Source: Solirubrobacter ginsenosidimutans (GTDB lineage Bacteria; Actinomycetota; Thermoleophilia; Solirubrobacterales; Solirubrobacteraceae). From it: a stretch of DNA of 45,804 bases. The notes beneath the pieces were generated by a model. That model made no database searches. It was not told the origin of the DNA and saw only the letters and a list, made by a program, of their open reading frames with translations. Below, in pieces: positions 17,243 through 25,828 of the stretch. Both the position numbers and the translations under genes were made by a program. The first letter of the stretch is position 1. Every line of letters begins with the position of its first letter. The stretch lies in NCBI RefSeq assembly GCF_027587205.1, contig NZ_JAPDOD010000064.1, forward strand, positions 1 through 45,804, in the 5' to 3' direction.

Positions 17243-18999
17243 CAGAGGTCGGTGGGGACGTCGAGGTGGTAGGGGAAGTGCGCCTGGTAGTCGATCGCGA
17301 TCTGCAGGACCGTCGCGTCGGCTCCGAGCGGCGCGGCGATGTCGATGCCGACGGGGATCCCGGTGCTCGCGTCACGGCCCACCGGGACGTCCACGCAGGG
17401 CCAGCCGGTGGTGTTCGGGCGGCTGGACTCGACGCCCGAGAAGCTGCCCGTGAAGTCGTCCGCCCGGTCCGGCGGGGTCTGGACCTTCTGCGGCCACAGG
17501 CAGGCGTGCAGGTCGTTGTCGGCGAAGACCTTGGCCCACGCCTCGCAGTACTCGCGACGCACCTGATAGGCGCCGAAGAGGTCCTCCGGCGTGAACTTGG
17601 CGGCGCGCTGGAGCAGCTGGTCCTTGCCTTCGACGCCGCTGATCGCGGCGGTGCGACGGAAGCGGGTCTTCACCGCGCCGACGAGAAGCGGGTCCGCTGT
17701 CTGCGTGTACGTGTCGCGCAGGACGTAGGCGTTCTCGGCGTTCCCGTAGACGCCGCTCGCCGATACGGCGGCGCCCGTGAACGGGTCAGGCGCGGCGGCC
17801 TTGAAGTAGGCCGTGCTGCCGAGGTTGGACGTCGCGGGCGCGACGTCGACGATCGTGGCGCCCAGCGCGCGGAACTGCTCGACCGCCGCCCGCAGCCGCG
17901 CGAGGATGCCCGGCGCCCAGCTCGCCCGCGCGGGTGACGTCTCAGTCTCGATCGTCGAGCCGATCCGGACGCCGGCGAGCGGGAGATCCCCGGGCGTCGG
18001 CGCCAGCGGGTAGTACGCGGGTGCGGGCGGCGCCTGCAGCGAGCGCGGATCGAGCGGGTCCGGCCCGGCGAGCACGCCGAGCAACAGCGACACGTCCGTC
18101 ATCGCGCGGCAGATCGGCCCGGCGTGATCGTTGCTCACGGTCAGCGGCGTCGCCCCGTAGAGCGGGATCAGTCCATACGTCGGCTTGATCGTCCCGACCC
18201 CGGTGTTGCAGGCGGGGTTGCGGACCGAGTTGCCGGTGTCGGAGCCGACGCTCAGCACCGCCAGCCGCGACGCCACCGCGGCCGCCGACCCGCCCGAGGA
18301 CCCACCCACGGCCTTGCTGCGCTTCCACGGGTTGGCGGTCTGCGGGCAGGTGTCGTCCGACGTCCACGGCCCGGTGTGGGTCTGGCCCAGGATCGGCATC
18401 CCCGCGGCACGGGCACGCGCGGCGACGGTCGAGTCGCCCGTCGCGACATTGCCCTTCATCAGCGGGCAGCCGAGCGTGAGCTCGTGGCCGCCGACGGCGA
18501 AGATGTCCTTGATCGCGATCGGCACGCCGCAGCCGAGCGGCGCACCCCCAGCATCTAGCCGCGCGTCGGCCTCCTTGGCCATGCTCAGCGCGAGGTCGTC
18601 GTACACGCGGACGTACGCGTTGAGCTTGCCGTTGTTCCCGTAGACCGGGATGTCGGGGTTGGGCGTGGTGCCGGTCACCGGCCGCGACGGAACCGAGAAC
18701 CCGCCGTCGCCGTTGAGCGCGTTGATGCGAGCCAGGAACGCCTGCGTGACCTCGCGGCTGGAGACGTCGCGCGCGGCGAGCATCGCCGCCAGCTGCGTGC
18801 CCGTGAGGAACGCCAGGTCCCCGCCCGCCCGCACGCCGGCCTTGCGCTGCTCCTCGAGATAGGCGCGCGTGCGCGCACTGACGTCCGCGGGCGCGGGCAC
18901 CGTTCGCTCGCCGCGTGCCCGGCTTGCCGGCAACAGCGCCGCTGCGGCGCCCGTCGCCGCCGACGTCTGGATGAACCGCCTTCGTGTGACCCCAGCCAT
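17242..18999 (-). CDS. Tat-exported amidase signature family hydrolase
   Basis: A 585-residue secreted amidase. The N-terminus MAGVTRRRFIQTSAATG is a twin-arginine signal followed by a hydrophobic stretch and a basic region. The amidase signature is complete: K164 in VPIAIKDIF, the GGSSGGS loop at 232-238, and the nucleophile S258 in GSDTGNS; the usual Gly before that Ser is Asn. Family members hydrolyse amide bonds of many small molecules, and export suggests an extracellular nitrogen or peptide-amide substrate. The start was chosen for the Tat motif and a GGAGGGG ribosome site; a longer frame upstream would run through the tRNA-proximal hairpin. The gene is translationally coupled to the downstream 168-residue protein. 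Confidence 0.9.
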   Translation of the reverse strand: MAGVTRRRFIQTSAATGAAAALLPASRARGERTVPAPADVSARTRAYLEEQRKAGVRAGGDLAFLTGTQLAAMLAARDVSSREVTQAFLARINALNGDGGFSVPSRPVTGTTPNPDIPVYGNNGKLNAYVRVYDDLALSMAKEADARLDAGGAPLGCGVPIAIKDIFAVGGHELTLGCPLMKGNVATGDSTVAARARAAGMPILGQTHTGPWTSDDTCPQTANPWKRSKAVGGSSGGSAAAVASRLAVLSVGSDTGNSVRNPACNTGVGTIKPTYGLIPLYGATPLTVSNDHAGPICRAMTDVSLLLGVLAGPDPLDPRSLQAPPAPAYYPLAPTPGDLPLAGVRIGSTIETETSPARASWAPGILARLRAAVEQFRALGATIVDVAPATSNLGSTAYFKAAAPDPFTGAAVSASGVYGNAENAYVLRDTYTQTADPLLVGAVKTRFRRTAAISGVEGKDQLLQRAAKFTPEDLFGAYQVRREYCEAWAKVFADNDLHACLWPQKVQTPPDRADDFTGSFSGVESSRPNTTGWPCVDVPVGRDASTGIPVGIDIAAPLGADATVLQIAIDYQAHFPYHLDVPTDL

Positions 19000-19078
19000 G
19001 ACCCCTCCACTCGGTGGTGAGGCGGGAACCCTGCCGGTGCGCAGCGCGGTCGGACAGGTTCCGGCGGTCCGACTATCG

Positions 19079-19099
19079 CGCGGGTCGACTGGACCCGCG
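19079..19099 (-). terminator. Hairpin downstream of tRNA-Ala(TGC)
   Basis: CGCGGGTC and GACCCGCG form a perfect 8-bp stem with a five-base loop, 16 bases beyond the tRNA 3' end and about 80 bases before the amidase start on the same strand. No U-run follows, so it could also be a leader structure. Confidence 0.5.
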
Positions 19100-19114
19100 G
19101 GCGGTGCTCCCAAA

Positions 19115-19186
19115 TGGAGGCGAGGGGAATCGAACCCCTACCTCGGCCGTGCAAAGGCCGCGTGCTCCCGTTATCACTACGCCCCC
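19115..19186 (-). tRNA. tRNA-Ala (anticodon TGC) with unusual D-arm
   Basis: A 72-base cloverleaf. The acceptor stem GGGGGCG/CGCCTCC contains the G3-U70 alanine identity pair, the anticodon stem is CGGCC/GGCCG with loop TTTGCAC, the variable loop has four bases, and the T-arm is AGGGG-TTCGATT-CCCCT. The anticodon corresponds to 19151-19153 on the plus strand. The D-arm reads GTGA-TAACGGGA-GCAC: A13 faces G22, and position 14, nearly always A, is T. CCA is not encoded. All other elements are intact, so it is most likely functional. Confidence 0.93.
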
Positions 19187-19194
19187 GGGACGCC

Positions 19195-20091
19195 TCAGCT
19201 TAGACGGGCGGTGTCGCGCGCGGCGACGGCGGCGACCGTGGCGGCGTTGATGTCGACGGTGTCGACGACGTCGGGCGCGTAGCCGCCCGCGAGCACCACG
19301 ACGACCGGCGCGCCGGTCTCGAGCAGGCGGTCGAGGACGAGCTCGTCGCGAGCGCGCAGGCCCGCCTTGGTCAGCGCGAGGCGGCCGAGGCGGTCGCCCT
19401 CCCATGGATCGGCGCCCGCGAGGAAGAACGCGATGTCCGGCACACCCGCGTCGAGCGCGACGTCGAGCGATTCCGAAAGCACCCGCAGGTACTCGTCGTC
19501 GCCCGTCCCGCTGGGGAGGTCGACGTCGAGGTCGGACGGGATCCGCTCGAACGGGTAGTTGCGCGCGCCGTGCAGCGAGAGCGTGAACGCGTCCCGATCG
19601 GGCCTGAGGAGCTGGGCGGTGCCGTCGCCCTGGTGGACGTCGCAGTCGACGACCAGCGCGCGCTGGACGGCGCCCTCCGAGCGCAGGCGCGCCAAGGTCA
19701 CGACGACGTCGTTGAAGAGGCAGTAGCCGCGGGCGAAGTCGCGGCCGGCGTGGTGGGTCCCGCCGCCGAGGTTCATCCCGATGCCGTGCTCCACCGCCCG
19801 CCGCGCCGCGGCCACCGTCCCGCCGACCGAGCGCCGGCCGCGTTCCACCAGCACCTCCGACCAGGGCAGCCCGAGCCCGCGGATCTCGCGCAGCGTCATC
19901 GTGCCGGTCCGGATGCGCTCCAGCAGATCCGCCTCGTGGACCTCCGCCAGCCACTCCCACGGCACCGCCTCGGACTCGTGGACGGTCACGGAATCCTGCA
20001 CCCGCTCGCGCAGCAGGCGGTACTTGTCGATCGGGAACTTGTGCCCCGCGGGGAGCGGGATGCGCCAGCGATCGTGAGCCCAGACGTCCAC
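19195..20091 (-). CDS. Histone-deacetylase-fold amidohydrolase
   Basis: A protein of about 298 residues of the arginase/deacetylase fold. It carries GGGTHHAGRDFARGYCLFND (His pair at 113-114), the zinc ligands in D149-C-D-V-H153-Q-G-D-G-T, and the later zinc aspartate in GADPWEGD. These match the class IV-like bacterial HDAC/AcuC group, which deacetylates acyl-lysine, polyamines or other acetylated amines. No ATG fits the frame; GTG 20091 (or TTG 20094) is the likely start, since longer extensions run into the divergent ROK gene. Only 42 bases separate the two starts. The nearby acetate symporter operon makes an acetyl-related role plausible but unproven. Confidence 0.87.
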   Translation of the reverse strand: MDVWAHDRWRIPLPAGHKFPIDKYRLLRERVQDSVTVHESEAVPWEWLAEVHEADLLERIRTGTMTLREIRGLGLPWSEVLVERGRRSVGGTVAAARRAVEHGIGMNLGGGTHHAGRDFARGYCLFNDVVVTLARLRSEGAVQRALVVDCDVHQGDGTAQLLRPDRDAFTLSLHGARNYPFERIPSDLDVDLPSGTGDDEYLRVLSESLDVALDAGVPDIAFFLAGADPWEGDRLGRLALTKAGLRARDELVLDRLLETGAPVVVVLAGGYAPDVVDTVDINAATVAAVAARDTARLS

Positions 20092-20133
20092 CAACAGAGC
20101 ATGACTCGTCCGCGAACGGGCAAGATGCCTTCC

Positions 20134-21114
20134 ATGGCGATCTACGGCGGCATCGACCTCGGCGGTACGAAGATCCAGGCGGCGGTCGTGGACGAGGGCA
20201 ACGACCACGCCGTCCTCGGCGCCAAGCGCGACCAGACGCCCCTGAAAGGCGGCCCGAAGGCGATCGCGGCGCGGATGGCCGCAGTGCTGGTCGAATCGCT
20301 CGAGGAGGCCGGGCTGAGCGTCTCCGACCTCGACGGCGTCGGCGTCGGTTCGCCGGGAAGCGTCGACGACCAGAAGGGCACCGTCGCGGGCGCCATGAAC
20401 CTCTCCGACTGGGCCGGCTCGTTCAACCTGCGACGCGTCTTGGAGAAGGAGTTCGGCGGCGCGCCGGTCGCGCTCGGCAACGACGTGGACCTCGCGACCG
20501 ACGCGGAGTTCGAGATCGGCGCCGCCAAGCAGTACGACAGCCTCCTCGGCGTCTTCTGGGGCACCGGCGTCGGCGGCGGCCTGATCCTCGACGGCAAGCC
20601 CTGGGTGGGCCGCAAGACGGCGGGCGAGATCGGGCACATGGTCGTTCGCCTCAACGGCGCGCACTGCCCGTGCGGCCGTCGTGGCTGCATGGAGGCCTAC
20701 GCCGGCCGCGGGGCGATGGAGGCCCGCGCCCGCAAGCGCGTCAACCAGGGCGAGAAGACGTCGCTGTTCCGGATCATGGAGGAGCGCGGCCGCGACCGGC
20801 TCTCCTCCGGCATCTGGGAGCGCGCGCTGGCCCGCGACGACCACATGGCGATCGACCTGCTCGAGGAGGCCGTCGAAGCGCTCGGCGCCGGCGTCGCCTC
20901 CGCGGTCAACCTGCTCGACCCGGAGGCGGTCGTGATCGGCGGCGGCCTCGGGATCCGGCTGGGCGAGCCGTGGGTGCAGCGGATCCGCGAGGCGATGCAC
21001 CCGCACCTGTTCGTCGACACCGACCCGCCGCCCGTGATGCTGGCCGAGCTCGGCGACCTCGGCGGGGCCCACGGCGGCGCGCTGTTGGCAGCGCGCCGGG
21101 CCGCGGTCGCGTAG
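20134..21114 (+). CDS. ROK-family sugar kinase (glucokinase-like)
   Basis: A 326-residue cytoplasmic kinase. DLGGTK at residues 8-13 is the ATP phosphate loop, GVGSPGSVD and NDVDLA line the sugar site, and GEIGHM followed by CPCGRRGCMEAYAG is the ROK zinc-binding cluster. No helix-turn-helix precedes it, so it is a kinase rather than a repressor. Glucose is the default substrate of the family, but N-acetylated sugars are possible. In-frame ATGs also occur at 20101 and 20125; 20134 gives the standard MAIYGGIDLGGTK opening. It is divergent from the deacetylase gene and convergent with the symporter operon. Confidence 0.91.
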   Translation: MAIYGGIDLGGTKIQAAVVDEGNDHAVLGAKRDQTPLKGGPKAIAARMAAVLVESLEEAGLSVSDLDGVGVGSPGSVDDQKGTVAGAMNLSDWAGSFNLRRVLEKEFGGAPVALGNDVDLATDAEFEIGAAKQYDSLLGVFWGTGVGGGLILDGKPWVGRKTAGEIGHMVVRLNGAHCPCGRRGCMEAYAGRGAMEARARKRVNQGEKTSLFRIMEERGRDRLSSGIWERALARDDHMAIDLLEEAVEALGAGVASAVNLLDPEAVVIGGGLGIRLGEPWVQRIREAMHPHLFVDTDPPPVMLAELGDLGGAHGGALLAARRAAVA

Positions 21115-21175
21115 CCGACTCATCACTCTCGCGCCTCCGGTTCGTATAACGACGCACCGGAAGGGTGTCTCGCAC

Positions 21176-21209
21176 GGCGGCGCGTAACCTTTGAGGGGCA
21201 CGCGCCGCC
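21176..21209. terminator. Bidirectional terminator hairpin
   Basis: GGCGGCGCG and CGCGCCGCC form a 9-bp stem with a 16-base loop in the 111-base gap between the convergent kinase and symporter genes. Confidence 0.55.
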
Positions 21210-21225
21210 GCCGCGAGGAGTTCGT

Positions 21226-22854
21226 CTAGCGCGTGGGCAGCGGCTCCGGGGTGCGGTCGAACCGGCCGGTCCGCGGGGTCGTGATCGGCCCGCCCTCGGA
21301 GCCGATCCCGGTCTCGGAGCGCACGAGCAGCTCGTCATAGCTGCGCTCGGTGCCCACTTCCTCCTTGCTCAACAGCGTGCCGAGGACGCAGCCGAGGAAG
21401 CCGATCGGGATCGTCACGATGCCCGGGAACGTCAGCGGTGACGGCGAGCCCTGCGAGTCCGGGCCCGGCCACACCGGCGGCGACAGCACGATCATGATCA
21501 CCGAGGCGGTGATGCCGAAGGCGATGCCGGTCAGCGCACCCGTGGTGTTGAAGCGCCGCCAGAGCAGCGCCAGCAGCAGCGGCGGGAAGTTGGCGCTCGC
21601 CGCGAAGACGAACGCCATCGAGACGAGCACGGTGACGTTGAAGCCCGAGCCGATCGCCAGCGTGCCGAGGATGGCGGCGACGCCGACGCCGATCGAGGCG
21701 ATGCGCGCGACCTTGCGCTCGCCCTCCTCGGTCCCGCGTCCGAGCACGTTCTTCCAGAGGTCGTGGGCGATCGCGCCGGCGGACGCGATCACGAGCCCGG
21801 CGACCACCGCGAGGATCGTCGCGAAGGCGGCGGCGGAGAAGAGCGCGAGCGCGATGTCGCCGCCGACGGTGCCTTCGCCGCCGCCGAGGAACTGGGCCAG
21901 CAGCGGCGCCGCGAGGTTGCCGCCCTTGCCGACCGACTCCGAAGCGCCCTGGCCGAGCAGCGCCCGCGCGCCGAAGCCGATGACCGTGACCATCGCGGTG
22001 AACGTGGCGATGATCCCGATCGTCCACAGCACCGACTTACGCGCGGCGTTCGAGTCCGGCACGGTGAAGAAGCGGGTGAGGATGTGCGGCAGGCCGGCGG
22101 TGCCGATGAAGATCGTCAGGCCGGTCGAGATCACCAGGATCGGCGACGTCAGGTACGTGCCCGGGCCGAGGATCGCCTTGCCGTCGGGGTGGTTCTTCGC
22201 CGCGGTGTCGAGCAGCGTGCTCGGGTTGAAGTTGAACTTCGCCAGCACGGCGACGGAGACGATCGTGCCCGCGATCATCAGCATGATGGCCTTGATGATC
22301 TGCACCCACGTCGTGGCCAGCATGCCGCCGAAGACGACGTAGACGACCATGAACACGCCGCAGATCAGCACGGCGATCGGGAACGAGATGCCCGCGAGCG
22401 CCTCGATCACCGCACCCGCGCCGACCAGCTGCGCGACCAGGTAGATGCCGGAGATCAGCAGCGTGTTGATCGCGGTGGCGACGCGCACGGGGCGCGCCTT
22501 CAGGCGGAACGAGAGCACGTCGGCGACGGTGAACTTGCCGGCGTTGCGCATCCGCTCGGCCAGCAGGTAGAGCACCGGCAGGAACGAGAGGCAGGCGCCG
22601 AGGCCGATGACCCAGCCGTCGAAGCCGTAGAGGTACATCAGGCCGGCGTAGCCGAGGAACGTCGAGGCGCTGAGATAGTCGCCCGCGGTGGCGACGCCGT
22701 TCGCGCGGCCGGAGATGCCACGGCCCGCGGCGTAGAACTCGGTCGCGCTGTGCGTGCGCTTGGCCGCCCAGCGGGTGATGACGAGCGTGACGGCGAGGAC
22801 GCAGGCGAAGACGCCGACGGCGAGGCCGTTGAAGTCGCCGGTCTGGGCGATCAT
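21226..22854 (-). CDS. actP: Sodium:solute symporter, acetate permease type
   Basis: A 542-residue solute:sodium symporter with about 13 membrane helices. The segment VVFGGMLATTWVQIIKAIML is the family signature as found in acetate/glycolate permeases, and GDYLSASTFLGYAGLMYLYG is the first discontinuous helix of the transport site. Family membership, the DUF485 partner directly upstream and the four-base ATGA overlap all match the yjcH-actP arrangement, so sodium-driven uptake of acetate or another short carboxylate is the best call. The ATG at 22854 is set by that overlap; no acetyl-CoA synthetase gene is in the window. The C-terminal tail is hydrophilic. Confidence 0.91.
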   Translation of the reverse strand: MIAQTGDFNGLAVGVFACVLAVTLVITRWAAKRTHSATEFYAAGRGISGRANGVATAGDYLSASTFLGYAGLMYLYGFDGWVIGLGACLSFLPVLYLLAERMRNAGKFTVADVLSFRLKARPVRVATAINTLLISGIYLVAQLVGAGAVIEALAGISFPIAVLICGVFMVVYVVFGGMLATTWVQIIKAIMLMIAGTIVSVAVLAKFNFNPSTLLDTAAKNHPDGKAILGPGTYLTSPILVISTGLTIFIGTAGLPHILTRFFTVPDSNAARKSVLWTIGIIATFTAMVTVIGFGARALLGQGASESVGKGGNLAAPLLAQFLGGGEGTVGGDIALALFSAAAFATILAVVAGLVIASAGAIAHDLWKNVLGRGTEEGERKVARIASIGVGVAAILGTLAIGSGFNVTVLVSMAFVFAASANFPPLLLALLWRRFNTTGALTGIAFGITASVIMIVLSPPVWPGPDSQGSPSPLTFPGIVTIPIGFLGCVLGTLLSKEEVGTERSYDELLVRSETGIGSEGGPITTPRTGRFDRTPEPLPTR

Positions 22855-23159
22855 CGGCTCGCCTCCACGACCACTTGCTGCGCCATTCGCTCCCATTCAG
22901 GCGCGCGCCGCGCGTAGGCGACGGCCATGATCATGGTCAGCGCGCAGATCGAGAACCCGCCCCACAAAGCGAGCGAGATGCCGACCACCTCGTTCGCCAT
23001 GAAGTCCTTCGCGTAGCCCAGCAGCGCCAGGTAGACGACGAAGTACGCAAAGTAGAACGCTGTGACCTTCGCGACGAACCGGCGGCGGTTCGAAACGAGC
23101 TCACGGAACTGCGGATGGCGTGCCAGGGCCTCCCAATCGGGCTCGGCAAGACTGCTCAT
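22851..23159 (-). CDS. yjcH: DUF485 membrane protein (YjcH-like)
   Basis: A 102-residue inner-membrane protein with two helices (AFYFAYFVVYLALLGYA and GISLALWGGFSICALTMIMA) and the DUF485 N-terminal pattern in which F-R-E-L precedes R-R-R-F. Such proteins are nearly always encoded just before an acetate-type symporter and probably help its assembly or activity. A GGGGGAG ribosome site precedes the ATG. Its TGA overlaps the symporter ATG. The promoter should lie in the 70 bases up to the hairpin at 23231. Confidence 0.9.
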   Translation of the reverse strand: MSSLAEPDWEALARHPQFRELVSNRRRFVAKVTAFYFAYFVVYLALLGYAKDFMANEVVGISLALWGGFSICALTMIMAVAYARRAPEWERMAQQVVVEASR

Positions 23160-23230
23160 CAGGACGTCTCCCCCTTATGGAGCCGTTCGAGTGTCCGGGG
23201 GCCTACCCAACCGCCAAACACCGGAAACGA

Positions 23231-23262
23231 AGGGGTGCGGCGCGGGCCCGCGCCGCACCCCT
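23231..23262 (-). terminator. 32-base perfect palindrome, terminator of the phoD operon
   Basis: A perfect palindrome from AGGGGTGCGGCGCGGG to its complement folds into a 14-bp stem with a GGCC tetraloop, five bases after the stop of the secreted partner gene. On the minus strand it is followed by TCGTTTCC. It separates this operon from the acetate symporter operon. Confidence 0.75.
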
Positions 23263-23267
23263 GAGCA

Positions 23268-24248
23268 CTACGGGTTCGTCGTCGACAGCGTCAGTGTCAG
23301 CGTCTTGCCGTAATTGCCCGTGCGCAGCGGCTCGCGGGCGCCGATGTGCTGAGTGAACGCCAGCTCGACCGGTTCGGAGCTCGTCGGCCCGCTCCAGGTC
23401 TTCACCGTCGCCGGCAACGGCCCACCGGCCACGCGCAGCGGCTCGGCGAGGCTGAAGCTGCCGTTGACGAGCTTGCCGGGCGCGGTCGTACTCGGATCGG
23501 TCACGGTCAGCGCCGCGTCACCGGCCGTTGACGTGACGGTCGCGGTCGTCGTGGCGCTGTAGTCCTTCTCGACGCCCGGCTGCAGCTGGGCGAATGACGC
23601 GGGAGCGCCGACGCTGAGCGCCAGCGTCGCCGGCACCTGCGCACCGACCTCGGCCGTCGCGACGGCGGTCGGTGTGGCCGCCGGGACGGCGGTCGAGTCC
23701 AGCTCGAGGTAGTCGAACCCGGCCAGGTAGTCGGTCGCGGCGTCGTTCTTGCCCGTCACGACCATGCTGACCTGGTGCTTGCCCTCGGTCAGACCGAGCG
23801 CGCCGAGCGTGATCTCGTCGGCGGTGACGGCGGTCGCGTAGGCGTCGATCGGCGCGCCGATCGGGTCGCCGTCGATCACGAACTGCACGACGCCGTACGT
23901 CGGGCCCTTGACGTAGCGGACGCCGACGCCGTAGGTGTCGGTGTCCTCGACCTCGAACGGGAGCGTGCCGGGGCTGCCGTCCGCGTTGTGGTTGTCGAGC
24001 TGCATGCCGGCCGAGCCGGAGAACGTCGTCGTCCCGCTGTTGCTCATGCGTTTCAGGACCGACGTGGTGGCCGTGCCGGAGGCGACGCCGGCGTAGGACT
24101 CGAGGACCGGAGTCATGAACTCCGCCTCGATCATCTGGTAGTGCTTGGCGGGCACGCCGTCGACCGCCGAGGCCTCACGGCTGACGATGACGACGACCGG
24201 GGCCGCGATGGCCGCCATGCCCGCGGCGAAGGAGAGCAGACGCTTCAT
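23268..24248 (-). CDS. Secreted carbohydrate-binding-like protein, partner of PhoD
   Basis: A 326-residue exported protein with a signal peptide (KRLLSFAAGMAAIAAPVVV, cleavage near ASA). Residues about 35-190 form a jelly-roll-like domain: VQFVIDGDPIGAPIDAY, LGLTEGKHQVSMVVTGKN and GFDYLEL resemble the beta-sandwich attached to carbohydrate-active enzymes such as DUF2961 proteins. Residues about 205-326 form a second beta-rich module (VPATLALSVGAPASF to LTLTLSTTNP) of a kind repeated in secreted proteins of related soil actinobacteria. No catalytic residues are obvious. It starts eight bases after the phoD stop with an AGGAG ribosome site, so both are one operon; a role in anchoring or substrate capture near the phosphatase is inferred. 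Confidence 0.75.
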   Translation of the reverse strand: MKRLLSFAAGMAAIAAPVVVIVSREASAVDGVPAKHYQMIEAEFMTPVLESYAGVASGTATTSVLKRMSNSGTTTFSGSAGMQLDNHNADGSPGTLPFEVEDTDTYGVGVRYVKGPTYGVVQFVIDGDPIGAPIDAYATAVTADEITLGALGLTEGKHQVSMVVTGKNDAATDYLAGFDYLELDSTAVPAATPTAVATAEVGAQVPATLALSVGAPASFAQLQPGVEKDYSATTTATVTSTAGDAALTVTDPSTTAPGKLVNGSFSLAEPLRVAGGPLPATVKTWSGPTSSEPVELAFTQHIGAREPLRTGNYGKTLTLTLSTTNP

Positions 24249-24256
24249 CGGGGCTC

Positions 24257-25828
24257 CTACGCGTTCTGCAGGCCGGGGTGGCCCGCTTCGATGACGAACG
24301 ACTTGCGGGTGCTGATCGGCGCGCCGGGACGGCGGACGTACGGCAGGACCTTGAAGTCCGCCTTGGCCTGGTCCTGTCCGAGCTCGACGGTGACGTAGCC
24401 GCGCTGGGAGTTGACGAACTTGAACCAGGGGTTCTCGGCCAGCTTGGCGTCGTTGGGGTTGTCCGAGCCGTCGGCGCCGGTGCTGATCGACGTGCCTACC
24501 AACTCGGAGCCGAGGATCTTCGAGTTTGGATCGCGGAAGTCGGCGAGCAGGTCGGCGGCCCAGTGCTGATGGATGTCGCCCGTGAGGACGAGCGGGTTCA
24601 GCGTGCCCTTCTGGTTGATGTAGTTGAACAGGCGCGTGCGCTCGGCGGTGTAGCCGTCCCACGCGTCGACGTTCCACGTCTCGTTCGCGCCGACGGACCA
24701 GTCCATCTGCGCCATGACCACCTGCTGGGCGAAGATCTGCCACTTGGCGGTGGATTTCTCGAGACCGTCGAGGAGCCACGCCTCCTGCGCGTTGCCGGTC
24801 ATCGTCAGCGCGTCGCTGGAGCGGTCCGAGCAGGCCTTGATGCCGTCGTTGCACGGCTGGTCGGAGCGGAACTGGCGCGTGTCCAGGACGTGGAACGTCG
24901 CCAGGTCGCCGAAGGCGCCGCGGCGGTAGATCGGAATCGCGGCACCGTTCGGCTTGGCGGCGCGGCGCAGCGGCATGTGCTCCCAGTAGGCCTGGAAGGC
25001 CGCGGCCTTGCGGTTGGTGTAGGACTTCGGCGGCGAGCCGTCGCCGGGCGCGATGCCGGCCCAGTTGTCGTCGACCTCGTGGTCGTCGAACGTGACGAAC
25101 CATGGCGCCGAGGCGTGTGCCGCCTGGAGGTTGACGTCGGTCTTGTATTGGGCGTGGCGCTCGCGGTAGTCGGCGAGCTCCATGACCTCGTGGTTGGAGT
25201 GCCCGCGGACGTTGCCGCCGCCGCCCGCCGTGTACGAGTTCGTCGAGTACTCGTAGATGTAGTCGCCGAGGTGGAGGATCAGATCCAGGTCCTCGTTGGC
25301 CATGTGCTTGTAGGCCGTGTAGTAGCCGTGCTCGTACTGCTGGCACGAGGCGAAGGCGAACTTCATCGACGACAGCGGACCGGCCGTCGTCGTCTTGGTG
25401 CGCCCGATCGGGCTCTGCGCCCCGCCCGCGGTGAAGCGGTAGAAGTACTCGGAGCCGGGCTGGAGCCCGCGCGGCTCGGCGTGGACCGAGTGCGCCTCGC
25501 TCGCGACCGCCTGCTCCTCGCCGGTGGCGACGATCTGCTTGAAGGCCTCGTCCTTGGCGACCTCCCACTTGACCGCGACCGCCTTGTCCGGCATGCCGCC
25601 GCCCGGGCTGAGCGGCGCCGGCGCGAGCCGGGTCCACAGCACCATGCCGTCCGTGGACGGATCGCCGGAGGCGACGCCCAGCTGGAACGGGTCGCCCACG
25701 AACCGCATCGGCGCGGTGCGCGCCTTCGCGAACGGATACTGCGACGCCACCGCTACGGCGCTGGCGGAGCCTGCCGCCACCAGGAATTTCCGGCGCGAAA
25801 GAACCTTCGGCCGTTCTGCTTCGTTCAC
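24257..25828 (-). CDS. phoD: PhoD-family alkaline phosphatase/phosphodiesterase, Tat-exported
   Basis: A 523-residue secreted metallophosphatase. The twin-arginine signal is SRRKFLVAAGSAS. A PhoD N-terminal beta-sandwich follows (FQLGVASGDPSTDGMVLWTRL), then the metallophosphatase core with FASCQQYEHGYY, HLGDYIYEY, TFDDHEVDDNW and GDIHQHW supplying the expected metal ligands. PhoD enzymes need iron and calcium and hydrolyse phosphomonoesters and diesters outside the cell. The start codon is GTG with a strong GGGGGAG site. A two-component system is encoded 103 bases upstream on the same strand, but no PhoB-like DNA-binding domain is present in it, so phosphate control cannot be assumed. Confidence 0.93.
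   Translation of the reverse strand: MNEAERPKVLSRRKFLVAAGSASAVAVASQYPFAKARTAPMRFVGDPFQLGVASGDPSTDGMVLWTRLAPAPLSPGGGMPDKAVAVKWEVAKDEAFKQIVATGEEQAVASEAHSVHAEPRGLQPGSEYFYRFTAGGAQSPIGRTKTTTAGPLSSMKFAFASCQQYEHGYYTAYKHMANEDLDLILHLGDYIYEYSTNSYTAGGGGNVRGHSNHEVMELADYRERHAQYKTDVNLQAAHASAPWFVTFDDHEVDDNWAGIAPGDGSPPKSYTNRKAAAFQAYWEHMPLRRAAKPNGAAIPIYRRGAFGDLATFHVLDTRQFRSDQPCNDGIKACSDRSSDALTMTGNAQEAWLLDGLEKSTAKWQIFAQQVVMAQMDWSVGANETWNVDAWDGYTAERTRLFNYINQKGTLNPLVLTGDIHQHWAADLLADFRDPNSKILGSELVGTSISTGADGSDNPNDAKLAENPWFKFVNSQRGYVTVELGQDQAKADFKVLPYVRRPGAPISTRKSFVIEAGHPGLQNA

Noticed and set aside
19195..21201. Extended frame joining the deacetylase to the region antisense to the ROK kinase
   Set aside because: The upstream two-fifths is antisense to the ROK gene with intact kinase motifs; the deacetylase fold starts at about 20091.
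23231..23262. Perfect 32-base palindrome considered as an attachment or recombination site
   Set aside because: Its position right after a stop codon, GGCC tetraloop and lack of any integrase or duplicated copy fit a terminator better.
23268..25637. Possible fusion of the secreted partner with an upstream frame inside phoD
   Set aside because: The upstream part is an alternative frame of phoD; a proper signal peptide and AGGAG site mark the true start at 24248.
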